Shown one piece after another: positions 32,551-33,667 of a stretch of 33,667 nucleotides of DNA. The stretch covers positions 1 to 33,667 of the forward strand of contig JAIYAV010000385.1 of the NCBI GenBank assembly GCA_027488855.1, written 5' to 3'. The DNA comes from Saprospiraceae bacterium (GTDB lineage Bacteria > Bacteroidota > Bacteroidia > Chitinophagales > Saprospiraceae). Every line of letters starts with the position of its first letter. Position 1 is the stretch's first letter. Made by a program: the position numbers and the translations under genes. Under the pieces are notes generated by a model, which saw nothing but the letters and a program-made list of their open reading frames with translations, was not told where the DNA came from and did no database searches.

Positions 32551-33438
32551 ATGACAAAGCTAAGAAACGCCCTGCTGATTTTGGCCGCCATATTCATGAC
32601 CAGCTGCGCAACAGTCATGCCAGATCAGGTTGGAGTGAAACGCACTTTTGGCCGTATCCAAGACAATGTTAGACCTCCAGGTTTAGTATCGTTTAATCCA
32701 TTTACAACTATGCTGGTCAGGGTGCCAATTCGGACGCTGAACCTAGCCATCACCGAAAATTTACCGTCAAAAGAAGGCTTGACCATTCGCTCAGAAAGTT
32801 CAATTCTCTACCGGATTCAACCGAGTTCAGTGCCTCAAATCCTCAAGGAAACGGGGATGGCTTTTGAGGAAATGCTGATCCTTCCCGTTTTTCGCTCAGC
32901 TGCTTCAGATGTGTGTTCGAAATATGACGCAAAGAATATGCACAGTTCAAAACGCGCCGAGATTGAAGAAGCAATCAAACAGCGCTTGATAGAGGTATGC
33001 GGCCCAAAAGGATTCATCATTGAAGCCGTGCTATTGAAAAGCATCACATTGCCTGCTGGCCTTTCAAAATCGATCGAAGCCAAACTTGAAGCAGAACAGG
33101 ACGCCCTGCGCATGCAATTTGTACTTGATCGCCAAAAGCAAGAAGCACAACGCCAGATCATCGACGCCGAAGGTGCCAAAGAAATCGCCAGGATTCAAGC
33201 AGAAGGGAAGAAAAATGCGGCAATCATTGAATCCGAAGCAAAAGCAAAAAGCAACGAGATCGAGGCGGAAGGCATCAAAAAAGCCAACGAACTGATCAGT
33301 TTGAGTCTTACTCCCAACGTACTGAAATTCAAGCAAATTGAAGCTTTTCAAAGATTATCCGCATCCCCCAATACCAAAACAATCATCACGGATGGCAAAA
33401 CGCCGATTGTGAACATGCTGGGAAATGAAGGAAACTAG
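32551..33438 (+). CDS. SPFH/band-7 (prohibitin-like) lipoprotein
   Basis: The 295-residue product starts MTKLRNALLILAAIFMTSCA, a lipoprotein signal with lipobox MTSC (C19). The SPFH domain (about 25-185) includes VMPDQVGVKRTFGRIQD, PPGLVSFNPFTTMLVRVPIR and GLTIRSESSILYRIQPSSVP, matching prohibitin-like members. A long charged helix (about 190-250, LEAEQDALRMQFVLDRQKQE and RQIIDAEGAKEIARIQAEGK) would form a coiled coil. Such proteins assemble rings that organise membrane domains; the usual anchor is a transmembrane segment, here replaced by a lipid anchor, so it would face the periplasm or outer membrane. No protease partner is adjacent. Confidence 0.9.
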   Translation: MTKLRNALLILAAIFMTSCATVMPDQVGVKRTFGRIQDNVRPPGLVSFNPFTTMLVRVPIRTLNLAITENLPSKEGLTIRSESSILYRIQPSSVPQILKETGMAFEEMLILPVFRSAASDVCSKYDAKNMHSSKRAEIEEAIKQRLIEVCGPKGFIIEAVLLKSITLPAGLSKSIEAKLEAEQDALRMQFVLDRQKQEAQRQIIDAEGAKEIARIQAEGKKNAAIIESEAKAKSNEIEAEGIKKANELISLSLTPNVLKFKQIEAFQRLSASPNTKTIITDGKTPIVNMLGNEGN

Positions 33439-33523
33439 TGCTCTAACTCTAAATAATACAACCCAAACAAGCACTTAGTAACTGGTGAAGTAAAATGTCC
33501 AAAAGATTTTTTATTGTAACCTT

Positions 33524-33574
33524 GGGGTAGCAGTTAGGAACAAGTTCTGCCTCCTGCTGCTACACCCTTTTTTT
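33524..33574 (+). terminator. Terminator-like hairpin after the band-7 gene
   Basis: GGGTAGCAG (33525-33533) pairs with CTGCTAC and CCC (33557-33567), with one bulge, around a loop that holds a small AGGAAC/GTTCT stem, and is followed by a run of seven T. The remaining bases to the window end at 33667 show no gene. Confidence 0.6.
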
Positions 33575-33667
33575 CATTTCACTAGTTGGTACTTATCTTG
33601 ACTACCCCTTTTTCTGAAATTCAAACTCCCCCCAAACGTACCGATTCCCCCCTCCTTTACGTTATGA

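Overview
The window looks like chromosomal DNA of a Bacteroidota member, most likely a Saprospiria-type (Haliscomenobacter/Lewinella-like) bacterium. This rests on a type IX secretion (T9SS) C-terminal sorting domain on a secreted esterase, Bacteroidota-style -7 boxes (TAnnTTTG), a Bacteroidota-type topoisomerase IV subunit B, a B12-dependent ribonucleotide reductase, and many lipoprotein or 'AQ'-type signal peptides. The taxon is inferred from these features, not proven.

Region 1 (1-576) is a GC-rich, truncated minus-strand fragment of an Eco57I/PglX-like DNA methyltransferase. It stops abruptly against unrelated AT-rich DNA.

Region 2 (about 577-10047) is an AT-rich accessory island and the most unusual part of the window. 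It contains short plus-strand units: an SRPBCC protein, an AraC regulator with an SDR, a Crp-like regulator with a NAD(P)-binding reductase, a small membrane protein, a VOC protein and a secreted seven-bladed propeller. The units are separated by related imperfect palindromes of about 100-200 nt. Several of these end in a CGTTAGCGG-like core, followed by a conserved cassette-start sequence (GCGGTCATTGTAAA...). The layout resembles an integron cassette array with non-canonical attC-like sites and no integrase in the window. Gene remnants (577-708, 8266-8436), an apparently gene-less unit (6959-7130) and one minus-strand sulfatase (3718-5343) fit a dynamic array. One motif (GCATATTTCCGT) recurs at both ends of the island.

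Region 3 (10048-26600) is more ordinary chromosome. It holds a sugar isomerase/epimerase-like lipoprotein and NrdJ (with its terminator and a perfect TGTGGAAAAG inverted repeat upstream). These are followed by an MFS transporter, a Gfo/Idh/MocA oxidoreductase, two small hypothetical proteins, an AlbA_2/Schlafen-type ATPase-like regulator and the T9SS esterase. Next come an LCIB/C-type beta-carbonic-anhydrase homologue behind a nest of inverted repeats, a minus-strand operon of two barrel-like proteins plus a di-haem cytochrome c peroxidase, a PPOX flavoprotein and three small membrane proteins.

Region 4 (26692-33667) carries topoisomerase IV subunit B, a 39-bp perfect inverted repeat, a DUF6544-like protein, a Uma2 nuclease-fold protein, a multi-branched palindromic element of about 260 nt, an exported FAD-dependent oxidoreductase and an SPFH/band-7 lipoprotein with a terminator-like hairpin.
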